64,000 nucleotides of DNA, taken from assembly GCA_028023455.1 (NCBI GenBank), contig JAQFVV010006548.1, positions 558,001 through 622,000 on the forward strand. Reading direction: 5' to 3'. The position numbers and the translations under genes were made by a program. Below the pieces are notes generated by a model. It worked only from the letters and a program-made list of their open reading frames with translations. It did no database searches and had not been told where the DNA came from. Position 1 is the stretch's first letter. Every line of letters starts with the position of its first letter. Origin of the DNA: Epiperipatus broadwayi (lineage: Eukaryota; Onychophora; Udeonychophora; Euonychophora; Peripatidae). Positions 1 to 12,200 of this stretch are shown in pieces.

Positions 1-362
1 CCAATTTTTGTTGTTTAATTCGCGTGCATTGGATTATTCTTTCTTAAGTTTTATATTTATAATAATCTCTCAACTTTATGGCTATTAATTGAATGTCTTC
101 TAAATTTGCTTATTTCTTATCCTGACTATAATTTGCGATATGACATGAGTTGGGACATGTCGATACAGTGTGTGCAAAGTACTCAGTTGAGTTTGAAATT
201 TTGTCATGACAAGAATAATAATATTGCACCTGTGCACTGCGTAATTCTATTGCTTTGTAGCTGAATTTTAAAGCTAATTAATTTAAACACATTAAAGTGA
301 AGATTTTTGAAATATTTAAAGAAATATTTTCATTATAAATTTTCGTAAATTTATTCTGGTTT
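1..362. other. AT-rich sequence, no gene seen
   Basis: No reading frame, RNA gene or repeat pair stands out here. It lies just upstream of the first hAT transposase-like codons and may include the 5' part of that element. A left terminal repeat matching the right end near 3261-3273 could not be found, so the left boundary of the element is unknown. Confidence 0.4.
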
Positions 363-3040
363 TATCCAATATGGCTAATGAAAACAAAAAACAAAAACTA
401 CTATTAAAAACAAGCAGCAGAGAATTCCAAAGTTCGTGAACTCAAGAGTATGGGATGATTAATAAAGGAAATAAAGCGGTGTGAGTTTTATGTTCCAGGA
501 CAATTGTATGCAGGACATTCTCAGTATTAAACGGCATTATGAGACAAATCATATGTGGCTCCTTGAGAAACATAAGGAAGAACAAAAGGAATTATTTATT
601 GCTCAGGTAGTTAAAAACAAGAATATGTAGTCAGTATCCCTAATAAAATTTATCAGCAGTTCTTCAAATATAACCACTTCTAGTTGTATTTTTATATTGG
701 ACTATTTCCATCATCTAATATGCGTATTGAATGTCTTTAGAAAAAATTAACTTTATTTAAATATTCCAAATACATTCAACTATTAGTAATAGCACATCAA
801 ACAGGTTAGTCATGTTCACTTATTAGTTGTTAGCAATTACTAAAATAATGCCATCATATACAAATCATTGTTTTTATGTTTTATATATATATATAGTTAT
901 TAAAATTAACACTTTACATATAAATAAAAACTTCGCTGAATTACATTAAATAAAGTTAAATTTTTCTAAAGACATTCAGTACACATATTAGATGATGTGA
1001 AATAGTTCAATATAAAAATACAACTAGAACACCATCACCACATACCTTCAGAAAAGCATAACCACTTCTAGTTTTTTTTAAGTAAAATAACTTTATTAAC
1101 AGAAAAAAAAAAAACACAAATATTTACATATTAACAAAAAAACATTTTTTTTTTCTTTCTTACAAGATAACTAACAAACATTTTTAAAATAATAAATACT
1201 ATTCCATATTTTATATACAGTAGGGAAAAATTCACCCCATATTCTTTCAATATGTTTTTTTGGCAAATATTTTATATATTAATAATAGTATTTATCCCAG
1301 TCATCTTCTAGTTTTTTAATCCAATTACTTTTTCTTTTTATTGAAAATTAATGAACATCTTAAGCCCACATTGCTAAACATGAAAAACCTTTTAGGGATG
1401 GGGAATATGTGAAGGAAACATGGTTGAAATGCGCACTTCTCTTTGAAGACTTCGAAAACAAGGAAAAGATTATTCAGAGAATAAAGGATTTGCTTTGGCT
1501 AGGAACATGGTAAAAGACCAAATTGTGGACATAGCTAAAAATATAATTTATCAGCAAAAAACAGATATAAATTTTAATGACTTTGTGTCTCTCTGTCTTG
1601 ATGAAAGTACTGATATAACTGGATCAGCTCGTTTAACAATTTTCATTCATTGTGTTGGAAATCATATTAAAGAGGAATTGATTAATATAACATCGTTAGC
1701 AACAACAACAAAAGGATGGATATTTGCAACGCAATTGTAAATGCACTTATGGAAAAAGAATTTGATTTAAACAAAATTGCATCAATTACTACTGATGGTG
1801 CTTGTAGTATGATTGGAAAGGAAAATGGTTTCCTTAATTTATTCACCAAACAGATTGGTCATTCAGTTCTTGGTTTTCATTGTATTATACACCAGCAGGT
1901 TTTATGAGCCAAGACTAGTTTCAAATATTTGTAAGACATTATGAGTGTTGTAACAAAAATGGTGAATTTTATATCTGCACCTGCTTTAAATAAAAGAAAA
2001 TTTTCGGAATTACTGCATGAGGTAAACTCAGTCTATATTGGTTTACTTATATATAACAATGTTTGATGGTTAAGTCACGGAAAAGTTCTCCAAAGATTCG
2101 TGGACTGTTTCAATGAAATTAGACTTTTTTTTTCATAATGGAAAAATTATGGAAAAATATAGTCGATTACCGGATGTCAAATGGCTTTGCAAATTAATGT
2201 TTTTCACTGACTTATGCTCATATGAGCGAATTAAATGTTAAGTTGCAAGGTATTAATAAGACAGTTATTGTTATGTTCGATTTAAGTGAAGCATTTGCAG
2301 TTAAATTGCAAGTTTTCAACTGTGACATTATTTCTAACACATTTAGGTATTTCTCAAATACAAAAAAATTCTTCTAGATTTAAAAACTCATAAAAAATCA
2401 GATTGAGTTAAAATAACACAACAATTTTCTGCAGTAATTCAGGCAATAAGCAATGCATTTTTTTCAAGATTTCAAGCAATTTGCAGAAACATCAAAATTT
2501 ATTTTATATCCTGATACCATTATTTTAGATAAACTAAATAAAGAGATTTTTGAGTGGCTCAACTTTGAAGATTTAGAAATGCAATTAATTGATTTTCAAT
2601 CTAGTTCCATATGGAAACAAAAATTTGTCAATTTAAGAAAGGATTTGGAAGCAATTGAAAATGATCGGTTAGTGGACACAATTAAAAAGAATCCAGAATA
2701 TGAAATAAGATGAACTTGGAATGCCATTCCCGAAACCTATAACTGTTTAAAAAAACTAGCAACTGCTGTATTGTCTATTTTCTCCTCAACTTATGCTTGT
2801 GAGTTGTTATTTTCCAAAATAAATTTTAATAATCAAAAAAAGCAAGTCATATATAACGTGACAGTACTTTTATAAGCTTGTATTTACAAAAATGCAATAC
2901 AGAGAGCATATCAAATAAATTTTATAAAAGATAGTTAGTTATAGAAATAAGCTAACTGATGAATCCAGCGCAGCATGGGCATTGCTTAAAGTTACGACTT
3001 ATGAACCCAATATACAACATTTGGCATCCAAAGTATAACA
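363..3040 (+). pseudogene. hAT transposase remnant
   Basis: Known role of the family: cut-and-paste transposase with an RNase H-like catalytic core and a C-terminal hATC dimerisation region. Visible blocks in order: a BED-finger-like end with 'IKRHYETNHM' near 520-555; 'DGEYVKETWLKCA' near 1397-1435; the catalytic-core start 'CLDESTD' near 1594-1615; 'TTDGACSMIGKENGF' near 1789-1833; 'HCIIHQQ' near 1879-1900; 'WLSHGKVLQRF' near 2070-2100; and a hATC-like end, 'LSIFSSTYACE' near 2770-2805 and 'NIQHLASK' near 3010-3035. Several frame changes and stops separate them. The protein is broken, and 640-1380 is interrupted by inserted DNA. Similarity is judged by eye. Confidence 0.75.
680..1027. repeat. 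Foldback MITE with about 75-bp terminal inverted repeats
   Basis: Positions 680-757 and about 948-1027 are near-perfect reverse complements, starting CTAGTTGTATTTTTATATTG and ending in its complement. The spacer is AT-rich and non-coding. It lies between two hAT transposase blocks, so it inserted into that element. A 14-bp direct repeat, ATAACCACTTCTAG, occurs at 670-683 and again at 1058-1071. A diverged half-copy of the same sequence is seen near 34930-35050. Confidence 0.75.
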
Positions 3041-3273
3041 ACAAAAAATATTAATAAAAATTATAATTAGTATTGACTTTTATATGGCAAAATGTATTGT
3101 ATACAATTATTTTGTGAATTTTTAAGTCAACTCCTTAATTTAATTTAATAAAATTTTATAACAATTAAATTTTTACTGTTTATTTCCTACTAAGAATTTC
3201 CTGACACACCAGAGAATGGACAAAAAAATAATTAATATTTGGTATGCACATATAAAAAGGTTCGCCACTGCTG

Positions 3274-6200
3274 GTCTAGTATATAGTAAGAATTATAATT
3301 ATTTGGCTGCTTTTTTTTTGTTATTTTATACAATCTAACATTCAAATATATGTTGCCAAAGTTTATTTGTATTATTGTTAACAGAATGTGTGTTTAAATG
3401 TTGTAAAAAATTGTAATCAGCTAGTAAGTTTATTATGTAATAAACACTTGTTTTGTTAGTTGTTAAGCTGGCCTCCATTCACTTTTAATTTCTCACCATT
3501 CAAATTTAACAAACTATTTACTTTTAAGGTGAATATATTGTTTGCAGAATGTATTATTTTAAAAGTCAAATTATGATAGCCAATGAGACAATTTCTGTTC
3601 CTCGACAGAGCTAGTTATGGCTAAGCAATAATTCCTTCTATGAATATTCCTGGAAATCGGAATAGCATCTTGATATAAATCTAATATAAATGCATATATT
3701 CATGGAGTATTTCTCTTCTAGTAAATAAGAATGGGTTTAATGGTCTTGAAATGTGACCATAGGCTGTGCAATTTATATAAATAGCACCTGGTTTAGATAG
3801 CAAGTTTATAAGTGTATATTGTTATAATAAATTATATTTCCCCTCTTCTCTATGTAACTGTTAGATATTTAACTTTCAATGTGTGAGCACAAGAATTAAA
3901 TCTCTCTTTCTAGATGGTTACAGTAAGAAAATATTTATTAATATGGTTTTGAGAGTCTAAATCAAATGTAAGAAGGTAAGAAGTTACTTAAAAAAAATTC
4001 TCTTACACAAACATCAAGAAAGTGAATAAAATTAGAAAACATAATGTGTATCAAGATTAATACAATATATTGAGAAAAAGTTAATTATGGTATATAATTT
4101 TTTAAAGCAGGAACAGAATGATGATGTGAAATAAATCATTCACTTGAATCACTTTATTCTATGTGTACAAATGAAGAATGGACTGAGTTGTTCATATCAG
4201 ATAAAAAAAATAAGAATTACTTTATAGTTAAATTTGGATTTATATAAGCTAAGACCCTGTGTGAGAATGACAAAAAAAAAAAAAAGTCAATAATTTTTAG
4301 ATCTAAATTTAAAAAAAAAAAATATTGGAAATAACAGTTTCATATCAAGAAAAATCTCTAGAAAGTACTTTCCTATAGAGATACTCTAATTCTTGGAGAA
4401 TTGCAGAGTTAAAAATTAAAATAATAGAGCTATGTTTTTATTAGAAGTCAGGATTGAATTTTGGAAGTAATTAATAAGATGAGCATTAACTTGATTTACT
4501 TTCTGAAAACTAGCATTCAATGGAAGGTAGTTATTTGATTGAATAAGGCAAAGAAAAAAAAAGCAGACTCTTAGAAGTAAAATTTGAATGTAAAGTGATG
4601 AAATCAGAAAAAATAAGAATTGGATTAGATATAGAATATTTTCATAAAGAAAAAGAACACAATCTCGATGTATACTACTATTTACTAAAAAGTTATTGAA
4701 TAAGACTTAACTCATCTTAACTTGAATGATTAAAATCAAAACAACTAGATATCTGTTTTGTAAATATAACAAATAACTCACATGAAGAAAGCTTCCTTGA
4801 AAATATACAAAACAACTTGTGATTCTCAAGTTTCATTAAAGGAAATGTATGAGTTAAAAGATTACTATCCAAATAGTTCATATGAAAGCCTAATGTGTAT
4901 AACTTAAAAAACCTGTTTGTTTGTTTTTTTTTTCAAGAAAGTAAAAAAAGATGAAAACTGATTTCTTTTTCTTTGATTATGGAAAGGAAAAAATCAAGAG
5001 AATAATAGTTTCTCAAAATTGTCTTATCACCTTTTATGGAAAATAAATTGTATATGAGCAATTAATTAAAAAAAAAAAAAAAACTAAAGAGACAACTGAG
5101 CGCTGGAGTTAATTCAAAGGCACATTTTTAAAACAGTTGAATAAAATATTATATTTGCAATAAAATCCATTCAGAGAGACAACAAATTAACAATGTAGTC
5201 AATACTGAGGTTTTATCTCAATTAGTTTTTGGCTATTAGATCTTCATTAAAAACTTAATGAATATAGATATCAGTCTGTCTAACTGAAAATTATGTATGA
5301 CTATATTAAATTAAGTATCATGATTTTAGCTGTGTTATGCTGCACCAACTGTTTTCATTTCACCTAAAGGCTTATGCAAATGTTGTGTCATCCTATCACA
5401 CCTTATTGTTTTAAATGCTTTATTAATATTATTCTCATTAATGTTTCAAGTGGTTAACAGATTTCTTATGAAGTATGAAAGTTGAATAACATTATATCTG
5501 ATATTCAAAACAATTAGAGAAGAGGAAAAAAAAAGAAAAACAATTGCAAGAATATTAAAATTTTTAGATTGGTTCCACATCTATATATTGTATATATATA
5601 TAGCTTGTTGAAGTGAACTAGATTCAAAACTTTAGAATATTTAAATGCCTATTATTAATTAGATTAGCTTGTATAAGAATGAATAGATATTTAACGTGGA
5701 AAGACATATTTTATAGATGTTATTTCTGTTTAAATGTATATAGAGCATGCACACAAAATATAAATAAACTTAAAGATTTTATAGACTTACTGATTGGCAA
5801 AAATTCCATATAAAACAAATCTTGAAATTTTTACGTGTTCGGACAAAAATTTACTGACATTAAATATCCAATCAAAATAAAAGAATGAATTTCCAACTTC
5901 TCTATAGGGCATTATTTGATCTTGAAATTCTCTATTTCAAGCTATCACTGAGAGTGCTGTACATATTGTTCTTAATGAATTGCCCCATTCCAATTTCAAT
6001 AATTATAGGATGTAATAATATGCTTCCTCTTATGGATTCATGATAATTGACAAAAAAAAAAAAATCAGCATTATTACGAGACATAATTTTACAAATACAG
6101 CACTCATAAAAAATATTATAAATTTCTCTTTAAGATGAGGCTTGTTCAATGTTTATTAAACTCTTAATTTAATTTAATTTTTATTATGGATCAAACTTGT

Positions 6201-6999
6201 GTATAATATTTTACAATACTGTATATGTGAATGCAATTTTCAAGTCCTTCATGCATGTGACAGTATTATTAATATTACGACAACAAAGTTTCAGCTGAAT
6301 CTTGCCTATCATTATCTGGGTTGCAGGGATGATTTTGTATCTGTTGCTAGAATGCTATGACAGGTAAGATCCAGCCCAAATATCAATGCTATAACAATGA
6401 TATGCAATCAATATATTGAGCCAATAATTTCGATTGGCTCATGTTATATCCTCTGTGTATGTAAATATACATATATATATATTAGGTATAAAATAAGAAA
6501 TAAATGCTGTGTATATAGAAAGTTTTTTTTTTTGGTATAATTTTTTTTTTTTTATAGTAGGTTTTTGGTATTATTTATTAGTTTTTTTATATTGGGATTT
6601 TAAAAACCAGAAAGAAAAAAAAAGACAAAATCGTAGATTAGTTATATTTTAATTGGATTGAGAGATTACATTGAAAGTGACATTAAAAAAAAAATCTTTT
6701 TTTGTTTTCGGAAACGATTTTGTAATTAAATTTTCTAATCTGAAGGGAGGGAAGAGAGAAAAGAATTGTAATTAATTCTATTGTCATGACTTCTAGTTGG
6801 AAGGTGTTAAAAACAAAAAAATTAAAGAAATACAATCACTGGCCGGGAATGTGATTAAATAAAAGGACAATGGAGAAAAAAGACTATAAATAGAGAGACA
6901 AACCTATTGTGAGGATTATTAGCTTTTTTTTTTAATAAAAAGAAAAGAACTATTATAGAGAGAAAAATGAAAATAAAAATGTTAGAAGGTTAAACAAAT
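3274..6999. other. AT-rich intergenic sequence, no gene seen
   Basis: No coding frame of note. The stretch holds many A or T homopolymer runs, for example near 4273, 5070 and 6525-6553, and short TA repeats near 5587 and 6470. I found no convincing exon, RNA gene or mobile element. Confidence 0.4.
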
Positions 7000-7199
7000 A
7001 GAATCCGTCCCTAGCCGGGACATTGATTCATTCTGTAGATTTTCATCTAATCAGGAAACCACCTCATGGAACATCAAGAACACCTAGGAGAAAGCAGAGC
7101 TAGCGGGGAACAAAATTCAATGCTGCAGAATCAACTCCCAAGAGATCCCAAGAAACACGTATGGACATACACTGATCGATCAGGGTAACATAAACTTTT
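7000..7199. other. GC-richer island of unknown nature
   Basis: This short patch is clearly less AT-rich than its surroundings. A short open stretch from an ATG at about 7068 ends at a sequence like a splice donor, CAGGGTAACATAAAC near 7179-7193. A similar patch ending in AAGGTAACGTGAAC lies near 21219-21233, and both hold a CTCATGGAAC motif (7064 and 21151). The two may be relics of one repeat family. No product is recognised. Confidence 0.3.
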
Positions 7200-7718
7200 T
7201 TTATTGATTGAACTATAGATTGGTGAACTTAAAACATATCTATTTAGGATTGTATTTAATCAGCCATGAACTATAAGTTGCGACAATAGAAGAGGGTTGT
7301 TATCTGTATATAAGTAATGTTTATATTTACATTACCTAATTAGTTTATTTAAATACGTAAATTATTTATATTTTTTGAATTTTTCTTTTCGAAGGGTTTA
7401 ATTAAATTTTGACGAAATTTTCAGGACTATTGGGAAGGTTAAAAAAAAAAATAATAATCCCACAAATGAATCCAAGAAAATGTGATCAGAATAGAAAGTA
7501 AATGATTTAGAAAGAAAAAAAAAGAAAAGTATTAAGGGTTGAGTAAATATTGAAAGAGAGGGTAGGGGTTTAGTGTAATAACTCGCTCCTAATAGTAAGC
7601 CGCTTAGTCTCTATACCGGTCAAGATTTGATCAGTTAGGGATGCTTATATAAGTAAAAGTGCATGTTCCTTCGAGAACGAAATACATATATTACTCTTTA
7701 CCTTTGTTTGGTTTTTTG

Positions 7719-9494
7719 GTAATACAGTATCTATTGATCCACACCGTCCAATGGCGCTGTTGCTAGTGAAAAATGAATAGATATAATGTTACCGGGCTGA
7801 TTTGATTATTTTGTAATGTTTTCTTTTTTTTTTTTTACTTTTTTTTTGGACCGTTTTTTTTTTTTTTTTTAAATAAATAAATGGATTTTTAGATTTTTTT
7901 TTAAATATGCTTTTTAAAACATTGGTCTTTTTTTTTTTAAAAGTTGTGTTAACAAAATTGGATTCCAATCTTTTTTTTTTAAAGTAACTTTTTTTTTTTG
8001 GTTTTTGGAACTTTTTTGGTTCATTTAACATGTTTTATTCATAAACAAATACATCAAAAATTAATTTATATATTTTGAATAAATGTTGGGTATTTACATA
8101 TTTTTTATGTCTTTTAAAAACAAACAAAACAAAAAGACAAAAAAAAAAAAGGAATAACAAAAACAGATAATTTTACTGCAGTAAATTCATCTCATCTAAG
8201 ATGGCACAGAACACGTCTTGGTTTTTTTTCTGACGTCTCCACAGAAATTCGGCTATATAGTTATCGAGATCTTCTCTTCTTGTGCCTCGTGTTCGCTTGT
8301 TTCGCCACTTGAGACAACCCCAAAGACGTTCAATGTTCTGGGTATGCATGCCAGTGTCAGGGTCCACAAAATTATATTTGCGATTTACTGTGGAATGGTG
8401 AAATCTGGAAGCCTCCAATTCACAAGTTCTGTATCCTTTCCAGCAATCAGAATAGATTCTGGAACCAGGCATAATGTTCTCACAGATGGACTGTGTAAGG
8501 ATGTTGGCAGATCAGGAGGCTACAGGCACTACAAAACAATCGCCTGTCTCACAACAGACACCCCCGAAAATCCATTGTTGCAGAAGGATTCTGCCCTGGT
8601 TGTTTTTCTGCTGACTGAATATCATCTCATCCACTTCCACTGTCCTACCGGCACCACCGCTTCGGTCACATGGACCAGAATCAAGGTTTTCTCGACACAG
8701 TTCTCTAATAGCTATCGTCACATGCCTTACTGCATTCTCACACATTTGTAATTCAGCTGCAATACACTTTACTGTCAGCTCATCCCAACTCCAGTAATAA
8801 ATTAGCCATAATGCTTTCAAAAAAGACATTCGGCAGCCCTCAAATCACTTTCCATGACGAATGGAACACCTTCGTCGACATTGCCGTGATTCACATTCCA
8901 TTTGGCAGGGTTCACTACGCCTTACTTTCATTAAACAACCACAAAGGCAGTTCTTCTGGGTGAGGAGAATATTTCTCTGTTGAAGGAAGGCCACTGCATC
9001 TGCTTCTGTAGTAGGCAAATCTACAAATCAAAATGCCGGACGATCGTCTGCCATTGAACAGTTGTTTTGATCTTGATAAAGTATCGACAAGTGCAAGATT
9101 TAATTGTGAACTTTGCCGAATCATAATTTACACTCCTCATTCCATGCATTGGGACACCTGAGGATGAAAATAGAGGTGTTTGATCATTACTTACAATTTG
9201 TAGGAACAAAAAAAAAACATTCAAATATAATTTTAGTCATTACAAATAAACACACCTTCATATCATACGATGTCAAATAGTCAAGACTAATGTCTATACA
9301 GAAAGTCCTATACTCATCGCTAATAATAATGTTCACATGCTAGAGATGTGAGGAAGGGTGCACTTCAACATCTTTAGTGTTTGAACAGTTTACAGGCCGC
9401 AAAATAGATGAGCGGCCTTGTAAACAGCATATTTATGTACTTTAGCGTAGAAACAGCGCCATCGGATGGTGTGGATCAATAGATGCTGTATTAC
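7719..9494 (-). mobile_element. Merlin-type DNA transposon with terminal inverted repeats
   Basis: Terminal inverted repeats of about 43 bp match across 7719-7761 and 9451-9494, starting GTAATACAG, with only a few differences. Between them lies a minus-strand transposase of the Merlin/IS1595-like DDE family. The total is about 1.78 kb, part of which is a T-rich insertion-like tract at 7815-8010. The target duplication is unclear because both flanks are T-rich (GTTTTTTG left, GTTTTTTT right). The long matching ends and nearly whole reading frame suggest a fairly young but inactive copy. Confidence 0.8.
8173..9054 (-). pseudogene. Merlin transposase, full-length frame with three in-frame TGA codons
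   Basis: From the ATG at 9054 one frame of 294 codons runs without a frameshift to the stop at 8173. It is broken only by three TGA codons: one nine codons in, one just before 'FEGC', and one after 'VPVAS'. In order it shows a cysteine-rich N-terminal zinc-binding region ('CLCGCLMK', then spaced Cys residues), a helical segment with 'LIYYWSWDEL', the DDE core starting 'VEVDEMIF', then 'IYSDCWKGY' and 'NIERLWGCLKW', which suit the second Asp and the final catalytic residue. It belongs to the Merlin/IS1595 family by these motifs. As written it cannot make full protein unless TGA is read through. Confidence 0.8.
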
Positions 9495-9755
9495 TGTTTT
9501 TTTTAATTTATATAAAAAAGAACGATTATGTTAGTCATGTTAAGAGTATACAAAAGAGGAAGGTAGAGGGGGAATTATTAGTGATTTGTTTTATGAATAG
9601 TCTTGAATAGAAGAAGGTAAACTATAATAAAGCGTATTATTATTTGAAACTTATTTAAGTACTTGTTTGTTCCTTTAGCGTTTGTATGTGATAATAAAAC
9701 CTATTATTGTATTGTATCCACGCACATTAAAAATGTGATTGTGAAGGGGGAGTTA
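9495..9755. other. AT-rich flank, no gene seen
   Basis: Sequence between the right end of the Merlin element and the inverted-repeat structure at 9756. It holds AATAAAACC near 9696 but no coding frame that I can support. Confidence 0.3.
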
Positions 9756-9866
9756 GCTGGATCTATCATACGTATACAAATTAATAGCCACGAATATAAG
9801 ATTCTTCTAATTTCGTGGCTCTAGGTTCTTTTCCTAGTGGCACCCTCGTATGATAACGATTCCAGC
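9756..9866. repeat. Nested inverted repeats with a perfect 9-bp hairpin
   Basis: An outer imperfect inverted repeat pairs GCTGGATCTATCATACG (9756-9772) with CGTATGATAACGATTCCAGC (9847-9866). Inside it a perfect hairpin pairs AGCCACGAA (9785-9793) with TTCGTGGCT (9812-9820). It could be the end of a mobile element or a structured RNA region. Nothing else in the window resembles it. Confidence 0.55.
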
Positions 9867-9994
9867 TTTAATTAAAATTTTTGATCATCAGCGTACGAAC
9901 TTTCAGATATAAAAGTAATGGCACAATATGAATGAACTTGAAAATTGTATTCACATTCTTTCATCTCGAAAATCTTCATTTTAATCACACAATA

Positions 9995-10690
9995 CATATG
10001 TATAAATATAATGTTGTGGTAATTACAAATTATATTTTAATTAATATTTGAACTTCTCTCTAGCTACCAAGTTTATTAACTTTTATAATAGAAAAATTAA
10101 TATATCCTATTGTATTTTAGATCTTTTTTCTAAAGTTATCTAGAACAACAGTCAATGAGTAATATTAAATCAGCTTATATGTTTTAATGTAATTGTTTTT
10201 AAAAGAACGGATATTAATTTTTTAGAAAAGAGATGTTTACTCAGATTTAAAACTTTATAATAAATAGTCACATCATATATATACAAGTAATATTTTTATA
10301 TTGAATAAATATAATGTCATGTGATAATTACCAATTCTATTTTAATTAATATTTGAATTATACTCTAGCTACCATATTCAATAAGTTTTTATATGGAATT
10401 ATTCATAACAACTACAGTCAGAGTATAATGAATGAAACACCTGTATAAAATTAATATCAATCTTTTCAAAAGCAATTTGCATTAAATACATAATCTGATT
10501 GACGATTGTTTTCTAACTGTTGTTGGACTCGATAACTCCAAATAAAAATTCTAAAATACAATGGTCAATAGGAAAATGTTATGAAACATAGCAGCAGAGG
10601 GCAGTTAAAAAATTAAAATGGAATTGATAATTCTCATATATTATATTTATTCAGTATAAAAACATTATTTATCACTATTTATATGTTTTT
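9995..10690. repeat. Repeated block: direct copies about 303 bp apart plus one inverted copy
   Basis: A segment of about 85 bp with AAATATAATG and CTAGCTACCA occurs at about 10004-10090 and again at about 10307-10394. The start of the second copy (10283-10350) also pairs with an inverted copy at about 10600-10665. This suggests a foldback element next to, or derived from, a local duplication. No coding potential. Confidence 0.55.
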
Positions 10691-11800
10691 ACATCACAAT
10701 CCATAACTCTAACATTATAATACCGATTAATGTATATTTTACACCATTGCAAAGTATGATGTATCTAAGAAAAAAAGAATAAATCTAAATAATTCTATTT
10801 CAGGATAGATTAAAGAAAACACCTTCAAAATTTAACACTGTATCCAAGTTTAAATCAATTACATAGAGACTTATTAATGGATCATTGTAAACTTAAAAAG
10901 AAAAAGCAGACTCCATAATAGTGCCATAAGAAGAATATCAAAAAGACTTTGATGTAACCTCCACTTAGGGCTAGAACATTTTTGTTCTCCATAAAAATAA
11001 CTTTAAAAATAGTTTTATTTTATTTAGAAATTTATTTTGATATAATTTTATACATTTATTAAGTAAAATTATAGTCTTAATATAGTAGTTAGAAATCTGT
11101 TTCAAATGTAGTTTGTTATATAAATAATTTTGGACTAAAATTAATAATCAACACTAGAATGAAATAAAATGCAATGCGTTTTAATTCCATAGGTTTTTAA
11201 TTAAGATTTTGCCAGTCTTCATCTCTACCATTATCCATAAATAAGTCTTCAATTTTTTTACTAGTTTGATTTTACATCCATATTTTTCTATGTTCTTTAA
11301 ATGTTAATAATACTTAACTTAGATTTTAATAATTTCTTACTATCATGAACATTCCACTAATAAAGCAATAATATATGTCCCACTTTGTCAAATAATTATG
11401 CAAACACATGAATGTAAAAATATTTATTTATAAATAACTGATTGGTTAGTTGCTTCAGAGGACTCGTGATATTCTAGTAACCAAATGATGAACTGAATAC
11501 AATAGTTCTATTCAGACTCACTGCGTGGGTATGAGATGCCTTAGTGCAAGATAAATTTCAACGCCCCTAGTCTCAAGAACAGAGCTGGCCTGAGTACAAT
11601 GTGATGGCACTCGATCTTGCATTACTTGATCTAAATCTTTTGCGAAAATTAAAAAATTTTATCACATGCTAAAGGAAATTAGGTTTCTTTTTTTTTGCCT
11701 CTTTAATTTACAAGTCCTGCAGAGAATATCACATGTAAAGTAATACAATTGTTGATGTATTACTATGTGGTAATGCAGATTTTTTAGTTACATTATTTAT

Positions 11801-12137
11801 AACAGGCAAAACTCTCTATACGCATTGCCACTCAGTGCAAGCCAGAGTAATCAATGGATGCCGGAAAGCTTGTGCATAAAATCCCCATATAGTGCCTATT
11901 CATCTAATATCCCCAGACTAGTTTTTGACTTGTGGCCTTCATCAGTGAGCCTTGGATCTGAGAACACTGCACCTAGATCTTAGGATGTAATGTAACCCTC
12001 CAGCAGTCACCTTTTATCTCTACTTAACTACAAAACTATGAGTCTTAAATTGGAGATTTTATGCACAAGCCTTCTGGCATCCATTGATTACTCTGGCTTG
12101 CACTGAGTGGCAATACATATAGAGAGTTTTGCCTGTT
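11801..12137. repeat. Foldback element family A, copy 1
   Basis: Arms of about 85 bp are near-perfect reverse complements, starting AACAGGCAAAACTCTCTATA and running through GCCACTCAGTGCAAGC to a TGTGCATAAAATC motif, around a spacer of about 160 bp. The same arm sequence occurs at 28701-28881 and 59152-59264. Sequence outside the right arm (12138-12200, with AAGCATAAGAAATGGTGATC) also recurs beside the other copies, so the family unit is longer than the hairpin. No TE superfamily was assigned. Confidence 0.8.
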
Positions 12138-12200
12138 TTAATAACAGTTATAAGCAAGCATAAGAAATGGTGATCATGTGATGTTTATTGGCTTACATTA

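Larger units (their letters stand above)
363..3273 (+). mobile_element. Decayed autonomous hAT transposon (GTF2IRD2/ZBED-like transposase)
   Basis: The stretch reads, in shifting frames, as a hAT transposase of the type often annotated as GTF2I-repeat or ZBED/SCAND3-like protein. The right end carries a typical hAT end (TTCGCCACTGCTG at 3261-3273). No matching left end was found, so the start given is the start of recognisable coding similarity. A MITE of about 350 bp sits inside the 5' coding part, so it arrived later. Stops and frameshifts throughout show the element is dead. Confidence 0.75.

Noticed and set aside
7789-8031. 80-codon lysine/phenylalanine-rich frame on the minus strand
   Set aside because: It is produced by long T runs inside the Merlin element and has no domain.
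8218-8751. 177-codon open frame on the plus strand
   Set aside because: It is antisense to the Merlin transposase, whose motifs are clear on the other strand.
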